Origin: Caballeronia sp. TF1N1
GTDB lineage: Bacteria; Pseudomonadota; Gammaproteobacteria; Burkholderiales; Burkholderiaceae
DNA: 64,000 nt
Assembly: GCF_022878925.1 (NCBI RefSeq)
Contig: NZ_CP084626.1
Coordinates: forward strand, 1,922,001-1,986,000
Direction of reading: 5' to 3'
Part shown: positions 62,885 through 64,000 of the stretch, piece after piece
Position numbering within the stretch: the stretch's first letter is position 1
How the letters are laid out: every line of letters starts with the position of its first letter
Notes under the pieces: generated by a model
Database searches by the model: none
Seen by the model: only the letters and a program-made list of their open reading frames with translations
What the model was told of the DNA's origin: nothing
Program-made: the position numbers and the translations under genes

Positions 62885-64000
62885 ATGGAACCGGCAATCT
62901 GGATTATCGGCGCACGGCCGTTCGGCGGCGATGCCGTGGACGTCTGCGTGCGCGCACGCACCATCGACTCCATCGCGCCGCATGGCGAAAAGACGCCTGC
63001 CGCGAGCGATACGATCGTCGACGGCGCGGGCATGTTGCTGCTGCCTGGCTTCGTCGAAGGCCACACGCATCTCGACAAGACCACGTGGGGCATGCCGTGG
63101 TATCGCAATGCGGTGGGGCCGCTTCTTGTCGATCGCATCGAGAACGAGCGGCGCTGGCGCGCCCAAAGCGGTCACGATGCGGCCGAAGCGTCGCGCGCGC
63201 TCGCGCTGGCATTTCTGCATCAGGGCACGACGCGCATTCGCACCCACGTCGATATCGATACCGACGCCGGCCTGCGTCATCTGGAAGGCGTCGCCGCCAC
63301 GCGCGCCGCGCTCGCCGACGTGCTCGACATGCAGATCGTCGCGTTCCCGCAATCCGGCGTGACGACACGCGCGGGCACGCGCGAGCTGCTCGATACCGCA
63401 TTGCGAAGCGGCGCGGACGTGCTCGGCGCGCTCGACCCGGCAGCCATCGACGGCGATCCCGCTCTCTCGCTCGACATCACCTTCGCGCTCGCCACGAAGC
63501 ACGACAAGCCGATCGACATTCACCTGCACGAACCCGGCGATCTCGGCGCCTTCACCTTCGATATGCTGCTCGATCGCGTGAAGGCGCTTGGCTTCGAGGG
63601 GCGCGTCGTCGTGAGTCACGCGTTTTGTCTGGGCCAGTTGACCGATGCGCGGCGCCACGCGTTGCTCGAACGCATCGCGCGCCTGAATGTGGCGCTGCTC
63701 ACCACGGCGCCCGCATCCGTGGCCGTTCCGCCGTTTCGCGAGGCGCGCGCGGCGGGCGTGACGCTCTTCGGCGGCAACGACGGCATCCGCGATACATGGA
63801 CGCCCTTCGGCTCGCCCGACATGCTCGAACGCGCGATGCTCATCGCGATGCGTTTCGACCTGCGCCGCGACGACGATCTCGCCGCGGTCTTCGCATGCGT
63901 ATCGAGCGAAGCGGCACGCGGTTGCGGCTTCGCGGATTATGGCCTTGCCGCGGGCATGCGCGCGGACCTCGTGCTCGTCGATGCCGAAACGGTCGCGCAG
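62885..64000 (+). CDS. Cytosine-deaminase-like amidohydrolase, 5' part
   Basis: 372 codons are open from ATG 62885 (AGGAGG upstream) to the window end, so the C-terminus is missing. A metal-dependent hydrolase of the amidohydrolase superfamily, CodA-like branch: PGFVEGHTHLDKTTWG with His60 and His62, then DIHLHEPGD, SHAFCLGQ and GGNDGIRDTWTPFG, with Asp299 as the likely catalytic metal ligand. CodA deaminates cytosine; related enzymes act on isoguanine, triazines or N-acyl compounds, so the substrate is open. Cytosolic. Divergent from a GntR regulator with paired operators, which suggests substrate-linked induction. Confidence 0.85.
   Translation, partial: MEPAIWIIGARPFGGDAVDVCVRARTIDSIAPHGEKTPAASDTIVDGAGMLLLPGFVEGHTHLDKTTWGMPWYRNAVGPLLVDRIENERRWRAQSGHDAAEASRALALAFLHQGTTRIRTHVDIDTDAGLRHLEGVAATRAALADVLDMQIVAFPQSGVTTRAGTRELLDTALRSGADVLGALDPAAIDGDPALSLDITFALATKHDKPIDIHLHEPGDLGAFTFDMLLDRVKALGFEGRVVVSHAFCLGQLTDARRHALLERIARLNVALLTTAPASVAVPPFREARAAGVTLFGGNDGIRDTWTPFGSPDMLERAMLIAMRFDLRRDDDLAAVFACVSSEAARGCGFADYGLAAGMRADLVLVDAETVAQ

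Overview
The window is GC-rich chromosomal DNA from a beta-proteobacterium of the Burkholderiaceae, most likely the Paraburkholderia/Caballeronia group. This rests on codon use, the strong similarity of its products to that group and a characteristic inverted-repeat element near 2.65 kb; no database was searched. It is gene-dense and looks like ordinary core and metabolic DNA. I saw no rRNA or tRNA genes, CRISPR array, insertion sequence, prophage or attachment site.

Layout. 1-2.6 kb: the end of a diacylglycerol kinase gene, then a TetR regulator, LOG-family and SDR run. 3.0-8.1 kb: a minus-strand run (DUF4126 membrane protein, FtsX-type ABC permease, truncated haemoglobin, AlaX editing protein, DUF924). 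8.4-11.5 kb: a guanidinium exporter behind a guanidine-II riboswitch, divergent from a cytochrome bd/CIO oxidase operon whose subunit I gene carries an in-frame TGA. 11.5-20.3 kb: a membrane protein, a peroxiredoxin and a signalling cluster (EAL-HDOD, GGDEF-EAL, HDOD-GAF and a chemotaxis receptor with a FliA-type promoter). 20.5-25.9 kb: fosmidomycin-resistance-type exporter, propionyl-CoA synthetase, a two-gene operon of unknown function with a Fur box inside its promoter, and MTA/SAH nucleosidase. 25.9-32.6 kb: uvrD, valS, galU, tusA.

32.6-44.5 kb is a myo-inositol catabolism island: an RpiR-type repressor and two Gfo/Idh/MocA dehydrogenases on the minus strand, divergent from a sugar-type ABC importer and then iolC (fused to DUF2090), iolD, iolE and iolB. 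A GGAA-N6-TTCC palindrome lies between them. Together they would import inositol, oxidise it (IolG), dehydrate the inosose (IolE), open the ring (IolD), isomerise (IolB), phosphorylate (IolC) and probably cleave it (DUF2090). The final iolA step is not in the window.

44.5-49.6 kb is a minus-strand run of threonine aldolase, thioesterase and a branched-chain-amino-acid-type ABC transporter with no binding protein; its LivF-like ATPase has Arg in place of the Walker A Lys. 50-64 kb holds alaS, a CoA-transferase, small glycine-zipper proteins, glnS, an amino-acid binding protein, a Nudix hydrolase, a surface-antigen-like protein, a di-haem peroxidase, an AcpA-type phosphoesterase, and a GntR regulator divergent from a cytosine-deaminase-like amidohydrolase that runs off the end.

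The best leads are the Fur-box operon of unknowns (24.1-25.1 kb), the interrupted oxidase gene, the guanidine riboswitch, the LivF Walker A substitution and several candidate operators.
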